From positions 29,748,118-29,812,117 of the forward strand of contig CM033106.1 of NCBI GenBank assembly GCA_019321725.1: a DNA stretch of 64,000 nt, read 5' to 3'. Each line of letters begins with the position of its first letter. Position 1 is the stretch's first letter. This stretch comes from Paulownia fortunei (taxonomy: Eukaryota > Streptophyta > Magnoliopsida > Lamiales > Paulowniaceae). Of the stretch, positions 26,697-38,276 are shown piece after piece. The translations under genes were made by a program, and so were the position numbers. The notes under the pieces were generated by a model. The model had not been told where the DNA came from. It was given only the letters and a program-made list of their open reading frames with translations, and did no database searches.

Positions 26697-27248
26697 TGTT
26701 GGGCACAACAGAAGCAATTGAGAATTCGAGATTTGATTTATTAGAACTATTCGGGAAATCATACCAACAAGGTGATGACAAAAAAAATGATACCAATATA
26801 ATATAAAATTGCACAAAGGTTTTTACGTGATTCGACAAATTCGCCTACATATACGAGAGTTCTCATTTTTCACTAATAGATAAATTTTCGGTACAAGAAA
26901 AATACATGCTTGGGTTTTATGCCCAAATTCAAAAATAGAAAACTATTGTACAACCACTTTAATAGTTACCCAAAATATTCTCCCAATTTCTTTGTATTTC
27001 TCCTATTACAAATTATTTTTCATATATATCTACACTTATTCTCTATTTTTTTCTCTATTTTATATCCAAATTATTTTTCTTGAATTGTTGTATAAGTTTG
27101 CAACTACTCCTCAAGTCTTTTAACAGGTAAGAAGAGAGAATAATTATTTGGCATCATGGCAAACAATAAATAAATAATAGAGCTGGGGTTTTCATTTCAT
27201 ATCCCCATTTTTTACTCTTTTTTTTTTATTTGTGTATGGTGGACTCCA
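26697..27248 (-). repeat. 5' LTR of the deleted copia element
   Basis: About 552 bp, starting TGTTGGGCAC and ending GGACTCCA on the plus strand. It abuts the primer-binding site complement with a short CTTG-type spacer, which fixes the orientation of the element. Confidence 0.8.
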
Positions 27249-28363
27249 AGATGCATATATTGACTTTTCTACACTACTTCTAATCTTCAGTGCTAATCCA
27301 CTTCTATTCCAAAAAGACTACAGAAAATTCGGCCAGAAGTCTTCCATGATACCTTCTATTTTCAAACTGTCAACATCACAGTTTCCAATTCCCATCAATT
27401 GAGTATTGGCTAGCTTGCCGTGTATTCGCATATGATATGAAACTATCCAACCCAAATTGCTTTAAATGAGAAAGCGAAAAGCCACCTCCATCTGAATGAA
27501 AAATGAAATGGAGAATTCCACCAAAGCTAAATCCATTAGATTTTAATAATAAGATTAAAATCTGAATCTTGATTCTTCTTTTAACCAGCTAAATCATAGG
27601 AGAATTTAAGCAGTTTACGTTGTTCAGCAAGTAATCTAAATATTTGACGTCCTGTATCTTGTCAATAATTACCATTTGCAACTGCTTTCATACTTAAATT
27701 TTTTCGTTTCGGTGGTCTGCATACACGTCTATTCCACCAAACCTCTGATATGTAGTCCGCATACACATGTCTATTTCAGCCTCTCTCTCAAACATTACAC
27801 TTTTCATGGTAATTTCTATACCTCAGGACCCTTATAGCTATGCACCGTCATTCTGTTGCCGACTCCCAGGTCATCATCTTTCTTGACCTACTGACACTAG
27901 GCAGGCGTTATGCGTCAACCCCACATATGATCTTACCACTTTACAGAGTTTATTGCTTCTTATATTTACCTATTGTATTTTCAAAAACTCCTATACACTA
28001 AAACCAAGTCTTATCTATTTGTTGGACCTTCGATAACAGCTAGGTCTAGAAGGAAGTTATGAGAATTACGGTCATGCATAACTTCCATACCAAGATTAGT
28101 ACGGATGATGGTATCAGCCCAAGTATTAATTATACAATCTTGACTATCAACTACAGATTAGTTGAAATTGAAACTATTTAGATTGAAAGCCATAGTACAG
28201 ATACCTAAAATATAAGCAAATAATGTTTCATAGCGGGGATCATTTTATATGGAAAGTAATTATTTATTTATAATACATGCTTACTCAAGAGAGCCAAATC
28301 TATCACTCTGTGAGCATATAAACATTGACAATGGCAATAGCCAAAAGCCCAAAAGGGGCAAGT
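27249..28363. other. Intergenic spacer holding a plastid rRNA fragment
   Basis: Apart from the decayed 23S rRNA fragment at 27750-27952, no gene is seen. The right end should include the ODD-B 3' region. Confidence 0.6.
27750..27952 (-). pseudogene. Degenerate plastid 23S rRNA fragment (NUPT)
   Basis: Read on the minus strand, the segment follows plastid 23S rRNA through several conserved blocks in the right order. These are AAAGTGGTAAGATCATATG, TGACGC followed by CGCCTGCC, GGTCAAGAAAG plus TGATGACCTG, CTATAAGGGTCCTGAGGTA (the near-universal loop that is also the I-CeuI target region), and GAAATAGACATGT followed by GCGGACTAC. Internal pieces are missing and many bases differ, so it is an old nuclear insertion and not a functional rRNA. 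A second, shorter match to the last block (GAATAGACGTGT, GCAGACCACC) follows at about 27712-27745. Confidence 0.75.
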
Positions 28364-30232
28364 TCAGTAGTTCTTGAAATGATATATTTGGATGTTTTCC
28401 ACATCAAGCTTCTTGTAGTTACTGCGCTTTCGGTTCGAGAAAAACTTTCCCCAGCTGTAAGCGTTGTACTTGGCAGGGTTCTGCTTATTCACCAGCTCCT
28501 CCATTGGCTCCACCATAGTAGAAAACGCAGGATTGAAGAAGAAGGGAATCGAAAATCTTTCCTTCTCTGAATTCACTTTCACCCTGTGTTCCACACTCTC
28601 ATACTTATCATTGCTCCAAACCTGTACAGAAATTCACATACCAACCGAACTTAGGTAACTCTGCTAATTTCTGTAAGTGTTTTTACCGAGAAAATTAGCC
28701 CATCTAAATTCTAAGTACACACATGGTATGATGTCTCATATTATTTCATCTGGGTTCCATTTGATTCTGCAAACCACTTAACAAAGAAAATTAGTATCTT
28801 TGTCAAATAGTCATTTTTCTGGTTAATTTCTTGAAAATTTGAAATTACTGTGAAATGAATTTCAGTGGCCTAAGTCGCAGTCCCGTTTTTGAAGGATTAT
28901 ACTAAACAATGAAGAATCTACCATGAATCTTGGTTATTTAGGCTTAATTTCCTTCACAATCCCATATCGAATATAGGATTTCCAAGATAAACATTGTTAT
29001 AACAAATTATTGTTTTGAGATATATACATGGTTACCTGGATAATGTCACCAACATTGATGATATAGGCATCAGGAGTGGGTCTGACAAGAATCCACTCAC
29101 CATCAGTTTTCCTCTTCACTTGGAGCCCCCCAACCTCATCTTGGGCAAGAATTGTCAATGCCCCCGCATCCTTGTGCCGACCTACGCCAAGAGCTAGATC
29201 AGGAATCGGGCATGGGGGATAGTGATTCAGCCGGATGAAGGTGGTTTGATCCTTGAAAAAACCATTGAATCGATCTCTCACCAAGCCTAAGCTCAGGGCT
29301 ATGAGTTCTAGCAACTTGTATGCCAATTTTTGCATTTCTGCAGCGTGCTCTTTACACGCCTCCCTGCATTATGTAAGATAATCATTGTATATTTAAACTT
29401 AAATTGCTAGAAATGAGAGAATTTGATTTATTAAACGCGTTCAACATGTAGAGAAGAAGAAGCAGCAAAGTTAAACGCCAATTTCTGATGCTTATTAGCA
29501 AAAATATAAACTGATGAAAGAATCAAAATTTTGCTCATGTCAAGCTCTGAGGCCAAGATGGCTACTGATACACTCAAAGAGGAGCAGAAGACAAATTCAA
29601 ACTTTTACTCGAATTATTTTTACCACAGTTAAAAATAGCTTCTTTCTCAGCTTCCAAGGCAGTACGTCTGGAATAGAATACTGAGAAATCGGGCAGAAGT
29701 TTCCGGTGCAGAGTAAAACTTAAGCACTTCGCCTGAAATCAATCATTTTAATCAGTAAACTTACCTGAATTCAGGAGGATTTTCAGGCCACTGATTGGTC
29801 AATTCTTTCAGCTCCTTGTCATCAGGCTCATGCGAAGCTGGTATGACCGTCGGGTCCTGCACCGTGAAATCAAACACTTCTTTCCAATCCCTGACATTCT
29901 TAATGCTCAGTGTCATAATATCCAGTAGGGTTCACTTCATCCCTGGACACCTTCTTCTTCTTCTCCTCTTTCGGCAGGGCAAAGAATTTCCTGGAAGCCA
30001 ATTCAATTTTCTCTCGAACATGCAATGGCACCCCGTGGTTGATCACCTGGAAAAATCCCCAGTTCTTGCATGCATCACCAATTTCGGCAGCTAGACTAGC
30101 CAGGGCATTGGGATCGGGTTCCGGGGAGTTCAACGGGGAGAGATCGATTAACGGGATGCCTTAGGCTTCGATGGTGTCGGGTTTAGGCCTGTGTTCAAGT
30201 GCTTGGATGAATGCAGGATCCACTTCTCCCAT
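28364..30232 (-). pseudogene. Broken 2OG dioxygenase copy (ODD-B)
   Basis: Third-exon, second-exon and splice structure match ODD-A and ODD-C: exons 29765-30232, 29036-29363 and 28364-28621. The start MGEVDPAFIQALEHRP is intact, but codon 24 is TAA (30161-30163) where the others have GAA/GAG. A 2-base deletion near 29895-29904 (after YYDTEH) then shifts the frame and makes an immediate stop at 29900-29902. A 3-base insertion adds one Lys at KEEKKKK. Exons 2 and 3 remain open and keep the iron ligands (HKD in GRHKDAG, VEHR) and RFS. All splice sites are GT-AG. With two disabling lesions confined to exon 1, decay looks recent. An alternative start beyond codon 24 would still hit the frameshift, so a full dioxygenase is not expected. 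Confidence 0.87.
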
Positions 30233-31692
30233 GGCTGAATTGTGTCGGGAGTGAAATGAAGGAGGTGACAACACAATGAAAATTTGGCTTTTGGTACTAT
30301 GTAATGAGATGGAAATAAGTGGCATACATTGAACCTGGACATAGTGTGACAATGACACCTTCTACTGTTGTACTTTGTTTTGGAGTTGGAAATTTTTATT
30401 AATTCACTGTAGTAAATTCTGACAACCCAATCTTATGTTATTGTTATGTCATGAAATGGAAAAAACGATGAGGATTAATAATTTTCAAGGGTAATTAAGG
30501 AGGGTGGCTGCCTAAATTAGGAGGGATGAATCATGAGAATACTATACATCCACAAATTCAATTATTTGCACAACATGTGGTACATCTCTGTTGATATGCA
30601 TAAAATTTGAAGTTGGAAGTGATTCGAAATTTCATCCGAGTCCAAAGAAAAGTTCGAGGTGCAAGAGGTGGAAATGATGTACACCACATTGGAGAGCCAT
30701 AGAGCCTGATTGGTTTCATTTCTAAGAAGAGTTTTTTTTTTTTTTTTCATTTTTTAATAATTAAAACTAAAATATATATATATTTTACACATTTTTATCA
30801 GAAATACTATTTATTTTTATTTTTATAATTTATTTTTAAATTTTTTAATATTTCCCATATTTTCATACACCTACTAATATTATTTTCAAACCTTTATTTT
30901 TTCATATAGAAAATACAATAAAACAAATATATTTTCATTTCTAAATCTGCATAGTGTACATAGAAATATAATTAATCCAAATATATTCTCATTTTTACGC
31001 GAAAATCTAATGAAAATATTTTCAACTATGAAAATATTGGAAACATAAAAATAAGTTTGAAAATGAAACCAAATGGACTTATAATCACTCAATTTCCAGA
31101 AATTTGGATTGCTTGAATAAAACTTTTCAAAATCAATCTCTCTATTTCTTCAATGAAAATCAGATTTTCTCATGCACGAGTAATACTGCATATTATTTTA
31201 ACTTCTGGAGAAAAATACTTTATTTAAAATTTATTTTACCATTTCAAACCTTACAGATTCAAGTCAGAGATTTATCCGCGACAGCAATTAGTCATATAGA
31301 AGATATCCATATGAGGTGTTTTAGACGGTAAAGTAATTGCCGCAATTTTTCCATCTGCTCATAATTTTCAAGGTAAACATCTTTCATTTGTTTTTCTTCT
31401 CCTCGCCTGATATTCTCAGCCTATTTGGCCTAATTTTATTGGACTGAATTATGAAATTAATTTATGAACAAAAAATTGAAAAAAAAAAAAAAGTACTCCA
31501 ACAACAAGGGAGTAATCAGAATTTCACAGCACTCCTGTACAAGAAGTATTGTCTTAAATCCCTGCCTTGCACACAGTATTTTCTTCCTTCAGAATTTATT
31601 TTATTTACAGGACATTGTTTATTGAAGATAGACAAAGCTTTAACTCTACAAGCACATAAAGTGGTAGTGGCCCAAGACAATGGTAAATTCCT
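30233..31692. other. Intergenic spacer between ODD-B and ODD-C
   Basis: AT-rich. Contains a possible small inverted-terminal element at about 30707-31081 and otherwise nothing recognisable. The left part should be the former ODD-B promoter and the right part the ODD-C 3' UTR. Confidence 0.55.
30707..31081. mobile_element. Possible MITE
   Basis: An AT-rich block of about 375 bp begins near CTGATTGGTTTCATTTCT and ends near GAAAATGAAACCAAATGG, an imperfect inverted pair of about 18 bases. I see no convincing target-site duplication and no coding content, so this is a weak call. Confidence 0.3.
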
Positions 31693-34600
31693 TCAGTTCC
31701 TGAAATGAGATATCTGAATGTTTTCAACATCAAGCTTCTTGAAATTACCGCGATTTCGTGTAGCCAAAAACTTTCCCCAGTTATATCCCTTGTATTTGGG
31801 AGGAATTTGCTCATTTATCAGCTCCTCCAGAGGTTCCACCCAAGTGTAATGTGCAGGATTGAAGAAATAAGGAATTGAAAACCTTTCCTTCTCAGAATTG
31901 ACCATTGCTCTATGTTCTATGCTCTCATACTTCTCATTGCTCCAAACCTTTGCACACATCCATACAACAAAAATGATGTAAAGAAACAAGATATAGCATA
32001 GTAGTAACTAGGAGTACTGTCAAGAAAATAACCACCAACCATTATTAGTAAAAAATAAAGAGTGTCTAACTTAAACAATTGATAATTAAGATATTTAATT
32101 ATTGTTTAATTTCTTGTCTAAATTTCACAAATCTATATTTTTGAAATCTATATAAACCCCTTTAACTCTAATTTGTAGAACTTCCCAAAATTAGAGAATT
32201 AGAAAGAGTTTGAGAGAAAAGTTTAAGAGAAAAAACTTTTGAAAGAATTTTGTGAAAAAAAAATTGTGTGTGAGTTGTGAATTGTAAGTATTGTAAACAC
32301 TTTATATATTTTCTCTTTAGTAAAATGATTTGCAATAGATTTAGAGACGTAGGCACAATTGGCTGAACTCTATTATCAAATTTGCATGTATGTTATCTTC
32401 GTTGTTATTTCACATTTTTACTAATTTGGTTTATCGAGAATTTTCATAATTTTCCAACAACTGATATCAGAGTCAGAAATAGTCAGAAACGACCCGAAAA
32501 AAGTCAGATTCAAGTGGGAGCGATGGCCACAAATGAAAGGAATGTGAAACTCGATAAATTTGATGGCACAGATTTTGGATTCTGAAAAATGCAGATAGAA
32601 GATTATTTATATAAAAAAAGTCTGTACCAACCTCTCTCAGGCAAGAAGTTAGATGCTATGAAAGAAGAAGATTGAAATCTTCTCAACATACAAACCCTCA
32701 GAGTTATCCGATTGACGTTATCCCATAATGTTGCTTTTAACATAGCAAAGAGAAAGACCACGACAGATCTTATGGCGGCTATCTCCAATATATTTGAGAA
32801 GCCATCGACTTTAAATAAAGTTCACTTGATGATGCGTTTATTCAAATTGCAGATGACAGAAGACGCATCGCTAACTTAACATCTCAATGAACTAAACACA
32901 GTCACAACCCAATTGAGTTCAGTTGGAATTAAATTCGATGAAAAAGTTGTCTTTTCTACTAAAAAGTTGGAATGCTGTTGTTACGGCTGTGAGTAGCTCG
33001 TCGGGAAATAATAAATTAAAATTTAACAATATTCGTGATCTGCTTCTCAGTGAAGAGTTCGATGGAGAGAGTCGGGTAAATCATCAACTTTTTCAATTTT
33101 TCATACAGAGTCAAGAGGAATAAATTTAACCAAAGAGAATGAACGTGGTAGATCAAAATATTGAGGTAGATCAAAGGATAGAAGTTCCAAATCCATCAAT
33201 CTCAATAATTCTCATAGTTTAAAAACTATTGAGTATTGGAACTGTAGAAAGACCGGACACTACAAAAATTAGTGCAAGAATGCACCAAAGGACCAGAAGG
33301 TGAAGGCAATGGCAAATGTTACTTCAACATCGGGAGGGGATGATGTGTTGATATGCTCTTTAGAGAGCAATGATGAGTCTTGGGTGTTAGACTTTAGAAC
33401 ATCATTCTGTGCTACTTTGCAGAAAGAATTTTTTGAGAAATATATCCTTGAAAACTTTGGAAATATATATCTTGGTGATGACCAACCGTGTGCTATTGTT
33501 GGAAATGTGTAATGAAAATTAAGTTGAATGGGTTTGTTTGGGAGCTGAAGAAAGTCAGGCATATCCCTGACCTAAGAAAGAACTTAATCTCGGTAGGGCA
33601 GTTGGTTAGCGAAGGCTACACTACGATCTTCCATGGTGATGATTGGAAGATTTCAAAGGGCGCAATGACAGTTGTTCATAACAAGAAGAGTGACACTCTT
33701 TACATGACAATAGGGGCAAGTTGTTCGATTGGAATTGCAATAGACAAAGAAATTCCAAATCTATGGCACTAGAGACTAGGCCACATGAGTAAAAAGATGA
33801 TGAAAATTATGCACTCAAAGGGGAAATTTCCAGGTTTATAGTTAGTTGAGATAGACATATGTGAAGATTACATACTTGGAAAGCAAAAGAGGGTCAATTT
33901 TCAGACAAGTGACAGAACCCCAAAGAAAGAAAGGCTAGAGCTCGTTGACTCTGATGTTTGGGGACTAACGGTTGTCTCATCCATTGGTGGGAAATACTAT
34001 TTTGTAACTTTTATCAATGATCACTCTCGAAAGGTATGAGTTTACTTTTTAACGTATAAGCCTGAAATGTTTGAGGTTTTCAGGAGATGGAAAGTTATGG
34101 TTGAAAATGAGACAGGTATGAAGATTAAAAATTTCAGAACCAATAACAGTGGTGAATATGAAAATACCAAATTCAAGAAGTTCTGCTATGAACATGGGAT
34201 CAGAATAGATAGAACCATGCCTGTTACACCTCAACACAATGGTGTAGCTGAGCATATGAACCGAACATTGATAGAAAGAGTTAAAAACATTTGTATACAG
34301 TTAGGTCTACCAAAGTAATTTTGGGCAAAAACAATCAACACAACAGCTTACTTAATCAACCGAGTTACATCAGCTCTATTGGAGCACAAAATACTAGATG
34401 AGGTATGAAGCTGAAAAGAGATAAAACTATCATATCTAAAAAAATTCGATTGTGTAGCATATGTGCATATTAGTGATCAATACAGGAATAAACTTGATCC
34501 CAAATCCAAAAATACACTCTCATTGGCTATGGCGAAGATAAGTTTGGTTACTACATTTGGGATAACGAAAATAAGAAGGTGATCTGTAGCAGAGATGTAA

Positions 34601-37600
34601 TTTTCAACGAAAATATAATGTACAAGGACATGCATAAAACATACTCTAATGACTCAGAACAAAGTGAGCTAGTATTTGTAAATGTAAATGCAGATGATGT
34701 CCTAGATAGTCCCGTGACGAAGCCGATTATAGTAAGTTCTCAACTAGAGGAACTCGTTGGACAAGATAGTACGCAGTAGTCCTACACACCGTAGTCTCCT
34801 ACTCCACCTCCTGTATTGAGAAGGTTTTCCTGGTCTTATGTGCCTAACAGAAGGTATATGAACTATATGTTGTTGACTGATGGAAGGGACTCTGAATACT
34901 ATGATGAAGCTTGTCAGACTGAAGATGCCAGCAAGTTGGAGCTTAGCATGAAAGAAGAGGTAAAGTCTCTGATTTCCAACCAGATATGGGACCCAATTGA
35001 ACTACCCGTGGGAAGAAGACACTTCACAACAAATAGGTATATACCGAGTAAAAAAGGAGCATGATGGTTCCAAGAGATATAAAACTCGACTAGTTGTCAA
35101 AGGATTCCAGCAAAAGAAAAGAGTTGGCTACACTTATATTTTTTCTCCCATTGTGAAGCTCAATACTATCAAATCAGTGTTGAGTATTATTGTCATTGAA
35201 GATCTTCATCTTAAATAATTGGATGTAAATGATGCATTTCTTCATGGAGACTTAGAAAGAAGAACATGTACCAACCAAAAAGAAGAAAGAAGAACATGGT
35301 GTGCAGACTTAATAAAAGTTAGTATAGTTTAAAACAAGCCCCAAGACAGTGGTACAAAAAATTTGATAGCTTTATACACAATGAAGATTTTCAGAAATGC
35401 AACGCCGACCACTGTTGCTACTTCAAGAAATATAGGTCCAATTATATCATTTTACTACTTTATGTCAATGATATGTTAGTAACAGATCTAAATATAGATG
35501 ATATCAAAGATTGAAATAGTAGTTGTCAAACGAGTTTGACATGAAAGGACTTGGGTCTAACAAAGAAAATTCTTTGAATGTAAATTACAAGAGATAAGCA
35601 AAGAGAGTTGTCGCAGTTATCTCAGGCAGAGTACATCAACTGTGTTTTGCAAAGATTCAACATGGCAACGCCAAGTCTAACGCACCCTTGGTTAGTCACT
35701 TTTGCCTATCCAAGGATCAGTCCCCCAGACGGAGGAAGAGAGAGAATTCATGGCTAAGGTTTCTTATGCCTCAGTCATTAGAAGTTTGATGTACACGATG
35801 GTCTGTACGAAACCAGAAATTAGCCATGCAGTGAGAGTTATTAGTAGGTTTATGTCAAAAAAACTCACTGGGAAGTATTAAGTGAATTTTGAGGTATCTA
35901 CGAAGCACCATAGAGAAATGTTTATACTTTGGTAAATGAGAATTAAAGTACAAGACTTCGTAGACATAAACTTTGGAGGTGAAGTCGATCACCGAAAAAA
36001 CACCACCAGTTATATATTCACTGTTGGAATTACAACTATTAGTTGAATATCATAGTTACAGAAGCTGAGTATGTAGTAGTGACTAAAGCCGGTAAAGAGA
36101 TGATATGGCTTTAAGGTTTGTTAACTGATTTGAGATTCAAATAGGAGAGTAATGTTCTGAACAATGATAGTCAGAGTGCAATACACTTGGCGAAAAATTC
36201 AACATTTCATTCCAAAATTAAGCACATTGGACTTTGTTATCACTTTATCAGATTTTTATAGGAAGACAAAGTGCTAATACTAGAGAAGATCCAACAAACT
36301 AAGAATCCAACAGATATGTTACAAAGACTGATTTCAACTTCAGTTGGCCTGCAAGAGTAATAAAACTAAAAAAAGATCTGCTGTATAAATCGAGATGTTA
36401 AGACAAATTGAAATCAATTTTCAAGTGAAAGATTGTCAAGAAAATGGCCACCAACCATTCTTGGTAAATAATGAAAGGTGCATAACTTAGACAATTGTCA
36501 GTTAAGATGTCTAACTATTGTCTAATTTTTTGCCTATATTCCACCAACCTATATTTTTGAAACCTATATAAACCCCCTTAATTCTCATTTGTAGAGCATC
36601 CCAAAATTAGAGAATTAGAGAAAGTTTGAGAGAAAAACTTAAGAGAAAAAAAGCTTTTGAAAGAATTTTGTGAAAAAAAATTCTTGTATAGGTTGTGAAT
36701 TATAAATATTGTAAACATTTTGTATATTATTTTTTTAGTAAAACAATTTGCAGCAAGTCAAGAGACGTAGACATAATTGGCCAAACTTCATTATCAAAAT
36801 TTGTGCGTGTGTAATCTGTTTTTTTATATTTTCACTAATTTGATTTATCGAAAATTTTCATAATTTCCTAACAAGTACAATTTCTAACAAGAAGTAATTC
36901 ATATGGGATTGCTAATTTCCAGTATATCAAATTGCCAGTGTTGATGATCTGAGTATCAAGTTTGGAACTCAAAAGGCAGAAAATCTGGATTTGAGATTAG
37001 CTGAGGAAACTCAAAATTCAAAATCCAGTAATGTTACCTGGATCATATCACCAACATTGATGATATAAGCATCTGGAGTAGGTTTCACAAGAATCCATTC
37101 CCCGTCTGTTTTTCTCTTCACTTCAAGTCCACCAACATCATCTTGAGCAAGGATGGTCAAGACACCGCCATCCTTGTGTCTACCAACACCAAGAGTTAAA
37201 TGAGGAACAGGGCAGGGTGGATAATAGTTCAGCCTGATCCTGCTTGTTTGGTCCTTGAAGAAGCCACTTAACCGATCTTTTCGCAAGCCCAAGCTCAACG
37301 CTATGAGTTCCAGCAACTTGAAAGCTAGTTTCTCCATTTCTGAAGCATGCTCCTCACATGCCTCCCTGAAATATGCAGTATCTTTTAATGTCACTGTGTA
37401 TATACCACAAATAAAAGTTGTAAAATGTCACTAACCTCAATTCTGGAAGATTCTCAGGCCACTGATTGATCAATTCTTTCAGCTCCTTGTCATCAGGCTC
37501 ATGTGAAGCTGGAATGATCGTCGGGTTCTGTACCGTGCAATCGAAAACTTCTTTCCAGTCTCTGACATTTTTAGTATGCTCAGTGTCATAATATCCATAA

Positions 37601-37908
37601 GGGTTCGCCTCATCCCTGCTTACCTTCCTCTTCTCCTCTTTCGGCAGGGCAAAGAACTTCCTCGATGCTAATTCAATCTTTTCACGACATTTTGAAGGCA
37701 CCCCATGATTGATCACCTGGAAAAATCCCCAGTTCTGGCAGGCATTGCCTATTTCCACCACTAAACGCTCCAGGGCATCAGTGTTGGAGGCGTCCTGTGG
37801 GAAATTTAAGGGGGAGAGATCGATTAGTGGGATGTTTTCGGCTTCAATTGTGTCGGGTTTAGGCCTGTGCTCGAGGACTTGGATGAATTCAGGGTCAACT
37901 TCTCCCAT
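31693..37908 (-). CDS. 2-oxoglutarate/Fe(II) dioxygenase (ODD-C), with copia element in intron 2
   Basis: Same family as ODD-A. Exons 37436-37908, 37038-37365 and 31693-31947 give an uninterrupted 351-aa protein. Iron ligands are H221, D223 (GRHKDGG) and H279 (IEHR), with the 2OG contact R289-x-S291 (RFSIP). Exon lengths match the paralogues (exon 2 is 328 bp in all three). Intron 2 is 5,090 bp because a copia element of 4,856 bp sits in it in the opposite orientation; without element and target duplication it would be about 229 bp, near the 319 and 414 bp of ODD-A and ODD-B. Introns are GT-AG. ODD-C is first in transcription order of the array. Coding capacity is intact, but splicing across the enlarged intron, or silencing of the element, could lower expression. 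Substrate unknown. Confidence 0.9.
32018..32459 (+). repeat. 5' LTR of the ODD-C intronic copia element
   Basis: Starts TGTCAAG and ends CCAACA, flanked on the left by AGTAC. By-eye alignment to the 3' LTR shows roughly 85 percent identity, suggesting an old insertion; a proper alignment is needed for a date. Confidence 0.9.
36434..36873 (+). repeat. 3' LTR of the ODD-C intronic copia element
   Basis: Starts TGTCAAG after a purine-rich tract (AAGTGAAAGAT) and ends CCTAACA, followed by the target duplication AGTAC (36874-36878). Confidence 0.9.
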
Positions 37909-38232
37909 GGCTGAGAAATGGGGACAGCTTGTAAGATGCTGCTAGTAGTACTACTTGTAATAATGTTGTTGCCTGAATGACAATTTTGCATTCTTGTAAT
38001 GTGATAACAAAATCTGGTAATGATTAACAAGAGTTGAAAATGACGTCCATCATACCCACTCGAGATTAACAAGACATATTATGGATTGGCAATAAATTTG
38101 GATTGAACTCGGCCGGTCCGCATCTATTCCATTTACAACGATTTTACTAAAGTATAAATAAATTTAGGGTGAATTTTAATTTTTAATTTTTAAATTTGTT
38201 ACGTCCCGTTTAATTAATTAATTTATTTATTA

Positions 38233-38276
<44 letters not shown>

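Larger units (their letters stand above)
24574..27248 (-). mobile_element. Internally deleted Ty1-copia retrotransposon
   Basis: Two similar direct repeats (24574-25173 and 26697-27248) flank about 1.5 kb. Read on the minus strand, the LTR at 26697-27248 is the 5' LTR. It is followed by a primer-binding site TGGTATCAGAGCCA (complement at 26681-26694), the initiator-Met tRNA type used by copia. A polypurine tract (GGTGGTGGAGAATTCT) precedes the 3' LTR. Inside are decayed gag (LLTSLLDSYDSLVT, about 26203-25994), a zinc knuckle with a stop and its last Cys lost (about 25950), a protease remnant WILDLGC and a GAG-pre-integrase remnant. Integrase, reverse transcriptase and RNase H are missing, so it is non-autonomous. 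No clear 5-bp target duplication was found. Confidence 0.85.
32018..36873 (+). mobile_element. Ty1-copia LTR retrotransposon, decayed, inside ODD-C intron 2
   Basis: Complete element with 442- and 440-bp LTRs and a perfect 5-bp target duplication AGTAC (32013-32017 and 36874-36878). The primer-binding site after the 5' LTR is TGATATCAGAG (from 32462), a mutated form of the usual initiator-Met site. Gag starts near ATG 32523. Also seen are a zinc knuckle (WNCRKTGHYKN, stop, CKN; about 33239-33280), protease remnant (about 33380), GAG-pre-integrase (about 33520-33830), integrase core with DSDVWG and HNGVAEHMNRT (about 33940-34320), reverse transcriptase with YVND in place of YVDD (about 34950-35510), and RNase H with EAEYVVVTKAGKE (about 35960-36350). 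That domain order is Ty1-copia. Many stops and frameshifts make it defective. Confidence 0.93.

Noticed and set aside
27712..27745. Extension of the plastid rRNA fragment beyond 27750
   Set aside because: It repeats the last conserved block and does not continue the 23S sequence, so it was left as a note, outside the main feature.
32382..35218. Several plus-strand frames as independent genes
   Set aside because: Pieces of decayed gag and pol of one copia element bounded by LTRs and target duplication.
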